A stretch of DNA of 64,000 nt from Lachnospiraceae bacterium (GCA_017539565.1 JAFYCS010000076.1:1-64000), one strand, 5' to 3'. Positions 47,730-56,536 are shown, counted from the stretch's first letter. Notes: a model not told the origin generated them from the letters alone. Numbers and translations are program-made.

Positions 47730-49139
47730 TCAATAAGCGTTTTTGTTGATAAACCCTTTGAACACCGTAAGGAACAGTATCTTTATATCCATCATAAGGG
47801 TCCAGTTCTCTATGTAGTATAGATCACATTCTATCCTGCGGCGTATGGATGTATCACCACGGAAGCCCTTTATCTGTGCCCAGCCGGTCATTCCCGGACG
47901 CACCTGATGCTTGATCATATATCCGGGTATCTCTTCCTTAAACTTCTCAACAAACTGAGGTCTCTCGGGTCTGGGACCTACCAGGGACATCTGGCCTACC
48001 AGCACATTAAAAAGCTGGGGCAGTTCATCCAGACTGGTCTTTCGAAGGAACTTTCCTATACCGGTGATCCTGGGATCACCTTTCTTGGTCCAGCCTTCCT
48101 TCTCCTCTTCATCTTTCTGCTCACGCATACTGCGGAATTTATACATCATAAAAGTCTTATTATGCAGTCCCACTCTCTCCTGAGCGAAGATAACCTTTCC
48201 GCCATCGGTAAGCTTGATCAGCAGGGCAGAGATCAGCATAACCGGTGAGAAGATTATAATTGCTGCAGTTGCACCGATAAAATCCATGATACGCTTGATC
48301 AGCATATTTATCGTGTTGGTGAGAGGTACATAACGGATATTCACGACTGACAGCCCCGTCAGATCCTCGATATAAGGATTGGAAGAGATCACACTGTTAT
48401 AATCGGGTATGAACTTGGTATGTACTCCCGCCTTCTCACACTGGCGCACCAGTTCCTCAAGACGGTCATAATCCTGAAGTGATAGGGTTATGCCTATCTC
48501 ATCCAGTTTGTTTTCGGGTAATATAACATCCAGGTTCGCTATACGCCCCAGAACCTTAACTCCGCGGTATTCTGTCCCGGCAGGTATATGATCATCCAGC
48601 ACGCCGCATACCACATATCCCCACTGGGGATTTTCCAGTATCCTGTCGATATAGGATTCTGCCGCGCGCGAATAACCGACGAGCACAACATGTTTTAAGT
48701 TATATCCTCTTCTCCTGAGGGTCCTGAGGATCTTCCGGATCACCTGCCTCTCTATTACGGTACCAAAGGTAGACATCAGGAAGAAATAGAACATCATCGC
48801 ACGCGAGAAATCCTGCAGCTTGATGACGTACATGATGACGATCACTACGCCTATGCCAAATACATTGGCTTTTATTACATTGAATATTTCCCTCTCCACA
48901 CTTGAATAGCGTTTAGAGATGTACAGATCGCAGAGATAATATATTATAAGATATGCCGGTATTATATAATATAATAACGAGAAATAAGTCTCCATGGAAT
49001 GATGTCCGACCAGAACATCATCCACGGTCTTTAACAGCTTAAATTTGATGTACCAGGCAAGGATATATGATCCCGCCACCAGCATCGCATCAAGCAATAC
49101 ATGTATGCGGTTTAATACCTTCTGGTTATCTCTTATCAT
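47730..49139 (-). CDS. Undecaprenyl-phosphate sugar phosphotransferase (WcaJ/CpsE type)
   Basis: 469 residues. Four N-terminal membrane helices, a CoA-binding/NAD-like domain (VVLVGYSRAAESYIDRIL), a fifth helix and a C-terminal bacterial sugar transferase domain (KRIMDFIGATAAIIIFSPVM, MYKFRSMR, TSLDELPQLFNVLVGQMSLVGPRPERPQF, VRPGMTGWAQIKGFRG). It moves a sugar phosphate, usually glucose-1-phosphate, to undecaprenyl phosphate at the start of an exopolysaccharide or capsule unit. GGAG precedes the ATG. It follows two glycosyltransferases and pgm, which would supply glucose-1-phosphate. Confidence 0.93.
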   Translation of the reverse strand: MIRDNQKVLNRIHVLLDAMLVAGSYILAWYIKFKLLKTVDDVLVGHHSMETYFSLLYYIIPAYLIIYYLCDLYISKRYSSVEREIFNVIKANVFGIGVVIVIMYVIKLQDFSRAMMFYFFLMSTFGTVIERQVIRKILRTLRRRGYNLKHVVLVGYSRAAESYIDRILENPQWGYVVCGVLDDHIPAGTEYRGVKVLGRIANLDVILPENKLDEIGITLSLQDYDRLEELVRQCEKAGVHTKFIPDYNSVISSNPYIEDLTGLSVVNIRYVPLTNTINMLIKRIMDFIGATAAIIIFSPVMLISALLIKLTDGGKVIFAQERVGLHNKTFMMYKFRSMREQKDEEEKEGWTKKGDPRITGIGKFLRKTSLDELPQLFNVLVGQMSLVGPRPERPQFVEKFKEEIPGYMIKHQVRPGMTGWAQIKGFRGDTSIRRRIECDLYYIENWTLMMDIKILFLTVFKGFINKNAY

Positions 49140-49172
49140 ACAATATCCGGCTCCAAAATCTTATCTATTATA

Positions 49173-50150
49173 TCACAAAATCCGCCTGATGGTATTAATT
49201 ATCAGTTCACCCTCTGTTTTCAGCTGCCGCGATAAGGGTACGGAGGAATGATCAACGCGTTTATCCTTATTTGCCGCACAAAGTCTGATCCCTTCAGCGA
49301 AAGCCTTTATATATGCCCCGCCCATTCCCTTGCGGGCAAAAAATACAAGCTTTATGATCCAGCCTGCCATCAGCGGCAGAAAATTCACTATCCACTGCCA
49401 AAGCGGCATATTCTTGTACAACAGATAAACCTGGTTTCTGACTGTAAGCCTTAATTTAAACTCGTTATAACGGGATCCGCTGCTGCCGCTGCCTGCATGT
49501 AATACCACCGCCTCCGGTGAATAAATATTCCGGTAACCCTTAAGCTTAGCCCGGTAGCCCAGATCCACATCCTCAAGATAGGCGAAATGTGCTTCATCAA
49601 AACCGCCAAGATCAAGCAGCACATCCCTGCGGTAGATCGCCGCCCCGCCGCAGGCACTGAATACTTCACGGAGTCTGTTATATTCTGTCGCTTCCTTATC
49701 CCTGGCATCGGAAAAAGCCCAGCCCAGCGCACAGAAATAATCCCCGGCATCATCCATCTTCGATGGTTCGTGCATATTGAGCATCTTTGCCGATACGGAG
49801 AAAACACTGTCTGACCGGCGTATATCACGCCACATAGCTTCCACAAAACCGGGATCCGCTACGGTATCGTTGTTTAAAAGCAACACATATTCCGCTCTCG
49901 CCGCAGCTATGCCGTCGTTGACGGATGCCGCAAAGCCCTTGTTTTCTGCGTGTTTTAAGTATCTTACGCAGGGAAGGCCTGTATTTGCAGGATACTCCTG
50001 CATCAGCTCATCCACGGCATCATCGGAGGATGCGTCATCTACGATGATCACCTCAAAAGAGCGTACACTCTGCTTAAAAAGAGAGTCCACGCAGTTCTTA
50101 AGGTATTCTTTTCCGTTATAGTTCGGTATGATTATGCTTAAGCGTAACAT
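49173..50150 (-). CDS. Family 2 glycosyltransferase
   Basis: 325 residues from the ATG at 50150 (MLRLSIIIPNYNG); a start at 50171 would reach into the hairpin repeat. GT-A fold: LSIIIPNYNGKEYL, VIIVDDASSD, GFAASVNDGIAAA, VLLLNNDTV and the acceptor part GGFDEAHFAYLEDVDLGYRAK. A hydrophobic segment (WQWIVNFLPLMAGWIIKLVF) near the C-terminus suggests membrane contact. It would transfer a rhamnose-like sugar in surface glycan assembly. No clear ribosome site was found before the ATG. Confidence 0.88.
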   Translation of the reverse strand: MLRLSIIIPNYNGKEYLKNCVDSLFKQSVRSFEVIIVDDASSDDAVDELMQEYPANTGLPCVRYLKHAENKGFAASVNDGIAAARAEYVLLLNNDTVADPGFVEAMWRDIRRSDSVFSVSAKMLNMHEPSKMDDAGDYFCALGWAFSDARDKEATEYNRLREVFSACGGAAIYRRDVLLDLGGFDEAHFAYLEDVDLGYRAKLKGYRNIYSPEAVVLHAGSGSSGSRYNEFKLRLTVRNQVYLLYKNMPLWQWIVNFLPLMAGWIIKLVFFARKGMGGAYIKAFAEGIRLCAANKDKRVDHSSVPLSRQLKTEGELIINTIRRIL

Positions 50151-50168
50151 AATATTATAATAAACGTA

Positions 50169-50198
50169 CAAGATCCTTCGCTTCGCTCAGGATGACAC
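50169..50198 (-). repeat. Dispersed leader hairpin repeat, copy 4, carrying the stop of the upstream gene
   Basis: Minus strand GTCATCCTGAGCGAAGCGAA then GGATCTTG. The TGA inside CCTGAGCG (50187-50189) is the stop codon of the upstream glycosyltransferase. The repeat ends 18 bases before the next start codon at 50150. Confidence 0.85.
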
Positions 50199-51518
50199 AC
50201 GACATTCCGGATCGTATATAATTTCAATGCCTTTCTCGCGCAGTTTATTGCAGAATTTAAGACTTTTACCCTTTATACGCTCTGTATCATCATCCCCGGG
50301 AAAAGGGTATTCATATCCTGTTATCTCTTTATACAGAGGGATCAGCTCCTCTCTGATCACAGCATTGCGCAGGTCTACCGCGGGTACGCTCTGGCGCAGC
50401 GCCGCGATATGCATGGGTCCGGAAAAGCCCTGGTACAGGCCGTCATATATAAGCTTTCCGTCAGCTTCCATGGCGCCGCCGCACATCTTCTCATCCTTAA
50501 ACAGCGGTCCGCCCACTATCCCGACGTTTTCTCTCTGGGCAAATATCCCGCCTTCATATTCCACACGGAAAAAGCCCAGATGTTTCATTTCCTTAACTTC
50601 GCCGCTTATGCCTTCCGCCTTAAGCGCCTCCTCTATGGCATGCCTTCCGGCGTCAAAAGCATATTGCTTGGCATTGGGATCCCCCGCAGTGGAGGCATCA
50701 TGACAGCGCCAGTGATAGAGTACCCTCGGAACATGGCGTATCTTTTTCTTAAGTTCCTTATCCCCATACCGCTCGCGGCACCACTGCACGGTCCTCAGTA
50801 TCAGATCATGATCCTGGGCTCCGTCATATTCCTTTCGAAGCTTAAGTTCTTTTATCACATCAGCCCTGAATGCGCTCAGATGACATATGTAATTATTTGA
50901 AAGCAGTATCTCCCTGTCGAAATCCCGTTTTTTATGCTGTTCAAAATACTTTTCAACAAAACGGTTGGTCTTATCCTCGTCACTGTATACCAGCACCGGG
51001 GAATCAGCTTTGTCTATGGCTTCCCTTATATGATAAAGGGCATCGGGGGTTATGAAATCATCATGATCCAGCAATGTTATATAGTCCCCTGTCGCCAGCT
51101 CAAGCGCCGCATTGGTATTTCCCGATATGCCTTCGTTACTTTCAAGTTTGTGATATATGATCCCGCCGTACTGTTCCTTAAAGCTGTTTACAACCTTCGC
51201 TACGGCATTTGTTTTCGAAGCATCCGCAATTATCAGCTCCCGGTTATCATAGCTCTGCTCAACGACCGAAAGTATCAGATCCTGTAAAAATACCTCAGGA
51301 GTTTCATAGGCCGGGACCACTATCGAAAATTTCAGCGGTCTCTCATACTTCTTATCCTTCTGCGCCTTAAGCTCTTCCTCCGTCGGGGGTACATAATCAT
51401 ACTTGATATGCTTTTTCTCCCACAGCCTCTCCTGCACCGCATACCAGGTATCCGAAAACCCGTTCCGCTTATAATATTTTATGGTCTTTTTAATGCTTCC
51501 GAACATACACCTATCCAT
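50187..51518 (-). CDS. Family 2 glycosyltransferase
   Basis: 443 residues from the ATG at 51518 (MDRCMFGSIKK); an in-frame GTG at 51536 lies inside the terminator stem and is less likely. About 65 basic residues precede the GT-A domain: FSIVVPAYETPEVFLQDLI, GISGNTNAALELATGDYITLLDHDDF (DHDD metal motif), YSDEDKTN and YDGAQDHDLILR. This is the two-domain type seen in O-antigen/rhamnan clusters. The last residues (RVSS) and stop codon are encoded by a dispersed repeat, so the original C-terminus may have been changed by its arrival. The ATG touches the U tract of the pgm terminator. Confidence 0.88.
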   Translation of the reverse strand: MDRCMFGSIKKTIKYYKRNGFSDTWYAVQERLWEKKHIKYDYVPPTEEELKAQKDKKYERPLKFSIVVPAYETPEVFLQDLILSVVEQSYDNRELIIADASKTNAVAKVVNSFKEQYGGIIYHKLESNEGISGNTNAALELATGDYITLLDHDDFITPDALYHIREAIDKADSPVLVYSDEDKTNRFVEKYFEQHKKRDFDREILLSNNYICHLSAFRADVIKELKLRKEYDGAQDHDLILRTVQWCRERYGDKELKKKIRHVPRVLYHWRCHDASTAGDPNAKQYAFDAGRHAIEEALKAEGISGEVKEMKHLGFFRVEYEGGIFAQRENVGIVGGPLFKDEKMCGGAMEADGKLIYDGLYQGFSGPMHIAALRQSVPAVDLRNAVIREELIPLYKEITGYEYPFPGDDDTERIKGKSLKFCNKLREKGIEIIYDPECRVSS

Positions 51519-51579
51519 AAAAATGCCCTGCTGCACCGGTTGTCTGCTGCCTGATTGGCTGCAACCGGAACAGAAGGGC
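51519..51579 (-). terminator. Terminator or attenuator between pgm and the glycosyltransferase gene
   Basis: Minus strand 18-base arms (51562-51579 with 51525-51542: GCCCT.CTG..CCGGTTG against CAACCGG..CAG.AGGGC), a 19-base loop, then ATTTTT running directly into the ATG at 51518. It starts 22 bases past the pgm stop codon. Confidence 0.8.
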
Positions 51580-51601
51580 AGTTGATATCATCAGATATTT
51601 A

Positions 51602-53323
51602 TCAGATAAAAGACTTTACAGCCTCCGTCAGCGCATCCAGTCTCTTCTGTGCATCGTCGAGCCCTGTGCCCTTGATGCCCATGTAGAACTTGATCTTGGG
51701 CTCTGTACCCGAAGGACGTGCACAGCACCAGGAATCATTCTCAAGGTCGAAGTAAAGGACATTACTGGTAGGCAGATCTGTCTCGCCTTCCTTGCCGCTC
51801 TCCATATCTATGGTCTTGTGCGTCTTGTAATCCTTAAAGGTCTTGACCTTAAGGTCACCGAATGCCTTAGGCGGATCGTTACGCAGCTTATCCATCATGG
51901 CTGCTATCTCTTCAAGGCCTTCCTTGCCTTTCTTGGTAATAGCGTACTGGGATTCCTTATAATAGCCGTACTTATCGTACATCTCTATCATCATATCCCA
52001 GAGGGTGATGCCCTGCTTCTTGCAGTAGCTTGCCACCTCACACAGGCACATAACAGCCACAACGGCATCCTTGTCCCTTGCATGGGTTCCTGCCAGACAG
52101 CCGTAGCTCTCTTCCAGGCCGAATACATAATTGTTGCAGCCGGTCTCTTCAAACTTCTTGATCTGCTCACCGATATACTTAAAGCCTGTGAGCACATCTA
52201 TCTCCTTAACACCGTATGCCTTTGTAATGGCATGTGTCATGTTGGTCGTAACGATGGTGGTTACCAGCGCGGGATTCTTAGGCATGCTTCCGTTTGCAAG
52301 GCGCTCCCTTAAGATGTATTCTGCGATCAGCATACCGGACATGTTACCGGTAAAAGGTACATATTCGCCGCTCTTGGTATCCAGTGCATATATACCCAGA
52401 CGGTCTGCATCGGGATCGGTAGCCATGACGATGTCTGCTCCCTTTTCCTTTGCCAGCTTAAGTGCCAGGGTGAATGCCTTGGGATCCTCGGGATTGGGAT
52501 AATCAAGGGTTGTGAAATCCGGATCGGGCTCTTCCTGCTCGGGCACCACATATACATTCTTAAAGCCCAGCTCATCAAGTATACGGCGTACAGGTACATT
52601 ACCGGTACCGTGGAAAGGTGTATAAACGATCTTGATATCATTAGCTACGGCAGCGATAACCTCGGGATGGATTATCTGCTTCTTAAGCTCTGCCATATAC
52701 TTGTCATCTATATCCTTGCCTATCACCTGATACAGGCCCTTAGCCTCTGCCTCGGCCTTATCCATGGTCTTCATGGTATGGAAATCGCTGATAGCGTTAA
52801 CTTCCCCGATTATACCGGTATCGTGGGGAGGTGTAACCTGGGCACCGTCTTCCCAATATACCTTGTAACCGTTGTATTCCGGCGGGTTATGGCTGGCAGT
52901 CACCACTATACCTGCGGTGCAGCCAAGGGTACGCAGTGCAAATGAAAGCTCCGGTGTGGGACGGAGTGCGTCGAACACATAAGCCTTAATACCGTTTGCT
53001 GCCAGGCAAAGTGCAGCCTCATCGGCGAACTCGGGACTCATACGGCGGGAATCATATGCTATTGCCACGCCTTTTGCCCCTGTACCTGCTTTGTTTATAT
53101 AATTAGCCAGACCCTGGGATGCTTTACGTACCGTGTAGATGTTCATGCGGTTGGTTCCCGCACCTATAACACCACGCAGACCGCCGGTACCGAATTCCAG
53201 ATCCTTATAGAAACGGTCCTCTATCTCCTTGTCGTTTCCTTCGATAGCCTTAAGCTCTTCCTTGGTCTTCTGGTCAAAATAGTCATCATTCAGCCAGAAC
53301 TCATACGCCTCACGATAATCCAT
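51602..53323 (-). CDS. pgm: Phosphoglucomutase/phosphomannomutase
   Basis: 573 residues, the PgcA-type length. Interconverts glucose-6-phosphate and glucose-1-phosphate, perhaps also the mannose phosphates. The phosphoserine is in IVVTASHNPPEYNGY, the metal loop is ATDPDADRLG, the sugar loop GLEESYGC and the phosphate loop RPSGTEPKIKFY. GAAGGAG precedes the ATG and a TTGCGG-17-TATAAT promoter lies upstream. It supplies hexose-1-phosphate for the polysaccharide genes downstream, although a strong hairpin separates it from them. Confidence 0.95.
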   Translation of the reverse strand: MDYREAYEFWLNDDYFDQKTKEELKAIEGNDKEIEDRFYKDLEFGTGGLRGVIGAGTNRMNIYTVRKASQGLANYINKAGTGAKGVAIAYDSRRMSPEFADEAALCLAANGIKAYVFDALRPTPELSFALRTLGCTAGIVVTASHNPPEYNGYKVYWEDGAQVTPPHDTGIIGEVNAISDFHTMKTMDKAEAEAKGLYQVIGKDIDDKYMAELKKQIIHPEVIAAVANDIKIVYTPFHGTGNVPVRRILDELGFKNVYVVPEQEEPDPDFTTLDYPNPEDPKAFTLALKLAKEKGADIVMATDPDADRLGIYALDTKSGEYVPFTGNMSGMLIAEYILRERLANGSMPKNPALVTTIVTTNMTHAITKAYGVKEIDVLTGFKYIGEQIKKFEETGCNNYVFGLEESYGCLAGTHARDKDAVVAVMCLCEVASYCKKQGITLWDMMIEMYDKYGYYKESQYAITKKGKEGLEEIAAMMDKLRNDPPKAFGDLKVKTFKDYKTHKTIDMESGKEGETDLPTSNVLYFDLENDSWCCARPSGTEPKIKFYMGIKGTGLDDAQKRLDALTEAVKSFI

Positions 53324-53382
53324 ATCTTTGTCTCCTTCTCCGTAGTATTTAACCCCCGGTGCACTGGCACCATCCGGCTGAT

Positions 53383-53411
53383 ATTATACCAGAAAACCGC
53401 CTCTGCCGCAA
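53383..53411 (-). promoter_or_regulatory. Promoter of pgm
   Basis: Minus strand -35 TTGCGG (53406-53411), 17-base spacer, -10 TATAAT (53383-53388), about 55 bases before the pgm ATG. Confidence 0.65.
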
Positions 53412-53478
53412 TCACGAAAAATCCCGGCATCATTTTTTATACAGCCCAAAATACTGCATTGACTGTAAAATGACCGGT

Positions 53479-54135
53479 CTACTTCTTAAGATACGCCGCC
53501 GATACCGGAAACTCAAAAAAAGTATCCGGATATGGTTCATTTTCAAGGGTAAAGTGCCACCATTCACAGTCTATCGGCACAAAACCGTTACGTATCATAA
53601 CATCCTGCAGCAGCATACGGTTCTGATACTGTTCATCGGTAATATCCCTGCAATCGGGATGTGACTTTTCACTAAACAGGTCAAATGGGCTGCCCATATC
53701 CACTTCTTTTCCGGAGGCCATATCAAAAAGGGTAAGATCGATAGTACTGCCCCGGCTGTGGCTGGAGCGTGACGCAATATATCCCTTAATAAACAGATCC
53801 TGTTTATCAAGATCGGGATAAAAGTACGGTTTCATGCGGATATCGGTATCCTCTATGCCCCACATCACAAACTGCTTGACCGCGCATGCCGGACGGTATC
53901 CGTCAAAGACTTTGAGCCTGTATCCCTTTACAAACATCTCATTGCTTACGGCTTTTAACGCCCTTGCTGCCTCTATCGTGAGCAGAGCGCAGGGCTCTTC
54001 GTATCCGTCTATACGTTCCCCGATAAAATTATATGTGGAATAATATCTGATCTCCTGGATGATCCCCGGAACGTGATCTGCCAAAACAACAAATCCCGAA
54101 GGGTCCATAACATCTTTATGTATCACATTCTGCAT
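53479..54135 (-). CDS. D-alanyl-D-alanine dipeptidase (VanX/DdpX-like, M15D)
   Basis: 218 residues. Zinc peptidase that splits D-Ala-D-Ala or related dipeptides. Motifs of the M15D family: LKVFDGYRP, the zinc motif SSHSRGSTIDLTL with His and Asp ligands, and EWWHFTL with the catalytic Glu and third ligand His. No signal peptide, so cytoplasmic, as for VanX. No vanH or vanA is near; this is more likely housekeeping D-Ala-D-Ala recycling than resistance. AAGGAG precedes the ATG, and it lies 22 bases after the lipoprotein gene. Confidence 0.9.
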   Translation of the reverse strand: MQNVIHKDVMDPSGFVVLADHVPGIIQEIRYYSTYNFIGERIDGYEEPCALLTIEAARALKAVSNEMFVKGYRLKVFDGYRPACAVKQFVMWGIEDTDIRMKPYFYPDLDKQDLFIKGYIASRSSHSRGSTIDLTLFDMASGKEVDMGSPFDLFSEKSHPDCRDITDEQYQNRMLLQDVMIRNGFVPIDCEWWHFTLENEPYPDTFFEFPVSAAYLKK

Positions 54136-54157
54136 AACGTCTCTCCTTTTACGGGTT

Positions 54158-55234
54158 TCAGTTCACGGCTGCCCAGTTAGCCTTATACTCCCGGTCGCCC
54201 TTCTCTCCCAGACCTATGACCACATAGGTTTGCGGGATATCTCCGTTGGATCCGGTCCACCCGATGAACTGGTAACCGTTTTTTGTCGGATTGTTCAAAG
54301 TGAACGTTCCGGTCTCACGGTTGAAGCTTGTGGGATTTCCGTCAGCTGTCCCGCCGTCCAGATCATAAGTGATAGTGTATTCTACCAGGACATGCGAAAC
54401 ATACTGTGAAAGATCCAGATCAACGGTATCCTTTGAAGTTATCCCCAGTCTCTCACCGTAACCGGCATCCCCTTCTATATCGATATCGAATTTCTGTTTA
54501 TCGTAGGTATTGATATTCAGTATATAATGTTTCAGCGAAATATCACATCCCGTGCTGTCTATCATGATATCTGTTCCAACGCAGATATATTTATCATTTC
54601 CGAATACATCCTGAACCACGAGATTTGCTTTAACACTTTCATCTGACGAGACCTTAAGGGACGAAGAAGCGTTATTCTCGACCTTAACCGGTATGTCATC
54701 CTCCGTCTTGATACCGGCATAATCGTACCAGTTTCCAAAGCTGATGGTTCCTCCCTGAAAAATAACCTTATAATTCCCACCGGGTAAAAGAAGAGAACCG
54801 CCTGCCATCCCGGTATATTTATCATCAGAAACATTATCATCATAAATAGCAGCAGGTGATCCGGGTATTTTCTCATATAACAGATTGTCTTGAGAATCAT
54901 ATACGGAAAAATGTTCACTGTTGTAGCCGATCATTATATACTCCGATGCCGTATTATCAAATTCAGCATCGTCATATGTATTGTATTCGTTCTTTTCCGG
55001 TGCCGGATTTTCAGGAGTTTCCGTTGGTTCGGGAGTTTCTGCCGGTTCAGTTTTTTCGGGTTCCGGAGTTACATCAGCATCAGGCATTTCCTCTTTTTCA
55101 TCATCTTTATCATCATCTTCTGATGTATAGATACCCCTTTCCGGCCTCTCCGTATTGCTTTTATCCTCACCGCATGCAGCGGTCGACAAAACCAGGATCC
55201 CTGTCAGCAGTGATAATACTATTTTCTTTTTCAT
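54158..55234 (-). CDS. Secreted lipoprotein with InlB-like beta-repeat
   Basis: 358 residues. Lipoprotein signal (LSLLTGILVLSTAACG, lipobox TAAC) then a long Asp/Glu/Pro/Thr-rich linker (about 25-95). Two beta-rich segments follow, and the C-terminus is one InlB B-repeat (YDLDGGTADGNPTSFNRET, TKNGYQFIGWTGSNG, YKANW), a fold used in surface adhesins of Firmicutes. No enzyme motif. AGGGAGGAAGG precedes the ATG. Likely surface-exposed binding protein; the partner is unknown. Probably cotranscribed with the VanX-like gene. Confidence 0.82.
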   Translation of the reverse strand: MKKKIVLSLLTGILVLSTAACGEDKSNTERPERGIYTSEDDDKDDEKEEMPDADVTPEPEKTEPAETPEPTETPENPAPEKNEYNTYDDAEFDNTASEYIMIGYNSEHFSVYDSQDNLLYEKIPGSPAAIYDDNVSDDKYTGMAGGSLLLPGGNYKVIFQGGTISFGNWYDYAGIKTEDDIPVKVENNASSSLKVSSDESVKANLVVQDVFGNDKYICVGTDIMIDSTGCDISLKHYILNINTYDKQKFDIDIEGDAGYGERLGITSKDTVDLDLSQYVSHVLVEYTITYDLDGGTADGNPTSFNRETGTFTLNNPTKNGYQFIGWTGSNGDIPQTYVVIGLGEKGDREYKANWAAVN

Positions 55235-55276
55235 AAAGTCCTTCCTCCCTTTTACATATGGGATCAGCCTCCGCGA

Positions 55277-55590
55277 TCATATCATTTTGCTCTCGTAGTC
55301 CTGTAACTCATGAAAGATATTATCTACTACAGCTTTATCACCATCTATTCTGTATAACATAAAGTATCTGTGAGCCCGAAAATCAATCCTTCTATACCCC
55401 AACTGCTTCAATCCCGGATTATCACACAACTTTAAACTCCCGGCAGCTTTTCTTAAATCTTCTTTGTTTTTTCAAAATCTTCAAGTACATTCTTAGCCGC
55501 CTGCTTATTCTTCTTACCAAACAAGAGATAACTGATATATCTGTCAAGGTCAGCCTCTGCATCTTCTGTAACAACAATCTTATAATCCAT
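55277..55590 (-). pseudogene. RelE/ParE-family toxin gene, frameshifted
   Basis: An ATG at 55590 opens MDYKIVVTEDAEADLDRYIS... but hits TAA (55453-55455) after 45 codons. The next frame continues the same protein: DLRKAAGSLKLCDNPGLKQ, then HRYFMLYRIDGDKAVV, then FHELQDYESKMI and a stop at 55277. The pieces join at a run of six A (55467-55472 on this strand); one extra A would restore a RelE/ParE-like toxin of about 104 residues. It may be a real mutation or an assembly error in the homopolymer. The start overlaps the antitoxin end. Confidence 0.8.
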
Positions 55591-55748
55591 ATTTCTTCCT
55601 CATATCGGTTATCACATCATCTGCATCTCTGTACTTTCCTTCAGACGCATGTTTTCTCGACACTTCAAGTTTTTGAAGCATCACTTCCTCATCCATCGGA
55701 ACATATGGATTAACAACCGGCTTTTTTATTTCAAACGGAAACCGACAT
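55580..55748 (-). pseudogene. Antitoxin of the RelE/ParE module, start region disrupted
   Basis: The frame ending at 55580 codes a RelB-like antitoxin piece: FPFEIKKPVVNPYVPMDEEV, then MLQKLEVSRKHASEGKYRDA, ending RKKYGL. The stop overlaps the toxin start. The ATG with a good AGGAGG site (55748) is one base out of frame with this and stops after five codons, so either an indel lies near the start or translation begins at an internal ATG (55696, 38 residues) without a ribosome site. With the toxin also frameshifted, the module looks inactive. Confidence 0.7.
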
Positions 55749-55786
55749 AAATATCACCTCCTGAATCGCGCATGACAATTGTACTA

Positions 55787-55814
55787 CAATATTATTACAA
55801 TTCCAATAATATTG
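55787..55814. promoter_or_regulatory. Perfect inverted repeat upstream of the toxin-antitoxin pair
   Basis: CAATATTATT (55787-55796) and AATAATATTG (55805-55814) are exact inverted 10-base arms around ACAATTCC. It lies 38 bases upstream of the antitoxin ATG. A typical place for an operator bound by the antitoxin-toxin complex. Confidence 0.55.
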
Positions 55815-55831
55815 CATGCATTTCATTTAGT

Positions 55832-55879
55832 GGACAGGCCTCCGATGCTGAATAGGGCTGAATAGGACAGGCCTCCGAT
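55832..55879. repeat. Short direct repeats, GGACAGGCCTCCGAT
   Basis: GGACAGGCCTCCGAT occurs at 55832-55846 and 55865-55879 (period 33). Between them GCTGAATA is itself repeated (55847-55854 and 55857-55864). The block ends two bases before the -35 box of the next gene. Origin unknown; it looks like a small duplication scar. Confidence 0.7.
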
Positions 55880-55880
55880 A

Positions 55881-55909
55881 TTGACCGTGAAATAAAAACA
55901 ACATATAAT
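55881..55909 (+). promoter_or_regulatory. Promoter of the HAD nucleotidase gene
   Basis: -35 TTGACC (55881-55886), 17-base spacer, -10 TATAAT (55904-55909), 29 bases before the ATG. Confidence 0.8.
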
Positions 55910-55938
55910 AGCCGGAGACTTTAACAGGTGAGGTATTT

Positions 55939-56535
55939 ATGAATATATACGTTGATTTTGATGACTGTCTGTGCGAAACAGCACGGGCTTTCTGCGATCT
56001 GGTTAAAGAAATGTTCGGTAAGAACGTGCCTTATGAAGAGATGAGGTATTTCAACCTTCAGATGGCCTATGATCTGACTGAAGAACAATATGACGAACTT
56101 CTGGTCAGAGGTCATGAACCGGAGGAACTCCTCTCCTATAAAGAAACTCCCGGAGCTTCAGACACCATAAACGAATGGATAAACCGTGGCATAAATGTAT
56201 CGATCATTACCGGGCGTCCCTTAAGTACCTACGAAGTTTCACGCAGCTGGCTGGACACCCACGGTCTCAGGGACATCCCGCTTTACTGCTTTGATAAGTA
56301 TGGCAGGGAAAACTTTTTGAAAGGCAGCAGCTACGGCCTGAGCGTTGAAGATTACTATAAGATGAAATTCGATTACGCCGTAGAGGATTCGCCCTCTGCG
56401 TTCAAATTCTTCGATCATCTGCCGCAGCTTAAAGTAATGGTCTTTGACAGACCCTGGAACCGCAGCTGTGAACTCCCCGGCGAAAACTACCGGCGCTGCA
56501 GCGACTGGGAAACTATAAAGAAGCTGGTGGTGTAG
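55939..56535 (+). CDS. HAD-superfamily 5' nucleotidase-like phosphatase
   Basis: 198 residues. HAD motif I is VDFDDCLCET (nucleophile and acid Asp near residues 7 and 9), motif II ITGRP, motif III/IV YAVEDSPSA, followed by VFDRPWNRSC. This layout matches the 5'(3')-deoxyribonucleotidase group (NT5C type), which removes phosphate from nucleoside monophosphates. GGTGAGG precedes the ATG. Monocistronic; its stop is one base from the stop of the convergent MutS-like gene, and the two ends share an AGCTGGT/ACCAGCT inverted repeat (56523-56553). Confidence 0.85.
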   Translation: MNIYVDFDDCLCETARAFCDLVKEMFGKNVPYEEMRYFNLQMAYDLTEEQYDELLVRGHEPEELLSYKETPGASDTINEWINRGINVSIITGRPLSTYEVSRSWLDTHGLRDIPLYCFDKYGRENFLKGSSYGLSVEDYYKMKFDYAVEDSPSAFKFFDHLPQLKVMVFDRPWNRSCELPGENYRRCSDWETIKKLVV

Positions 56536-56536
56536 A

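Noticed and set aside
53479-54135. Vancomycin resistance (vanX)
   Set aside because: The enzyme family matches but no vanH, vanA-type ligase or vanRS genes are near; such dipeptidases occur widely without resistance.
55453-55480. Programmed -1 frameshift site (A AAA AAC) in the toxin gene
   Set aside because: The heptamer is present in the bases but not in the correct reading frame for standard simultaneous slippage, so an indel in the A run is simpler.
47693-55840. TTTAGTGGACA at about 47696 and 55827 as insertion-sequence ends
   Set aside because: No transposase gene, no target duplication and only a short match; probably chance or unrelated remnants.
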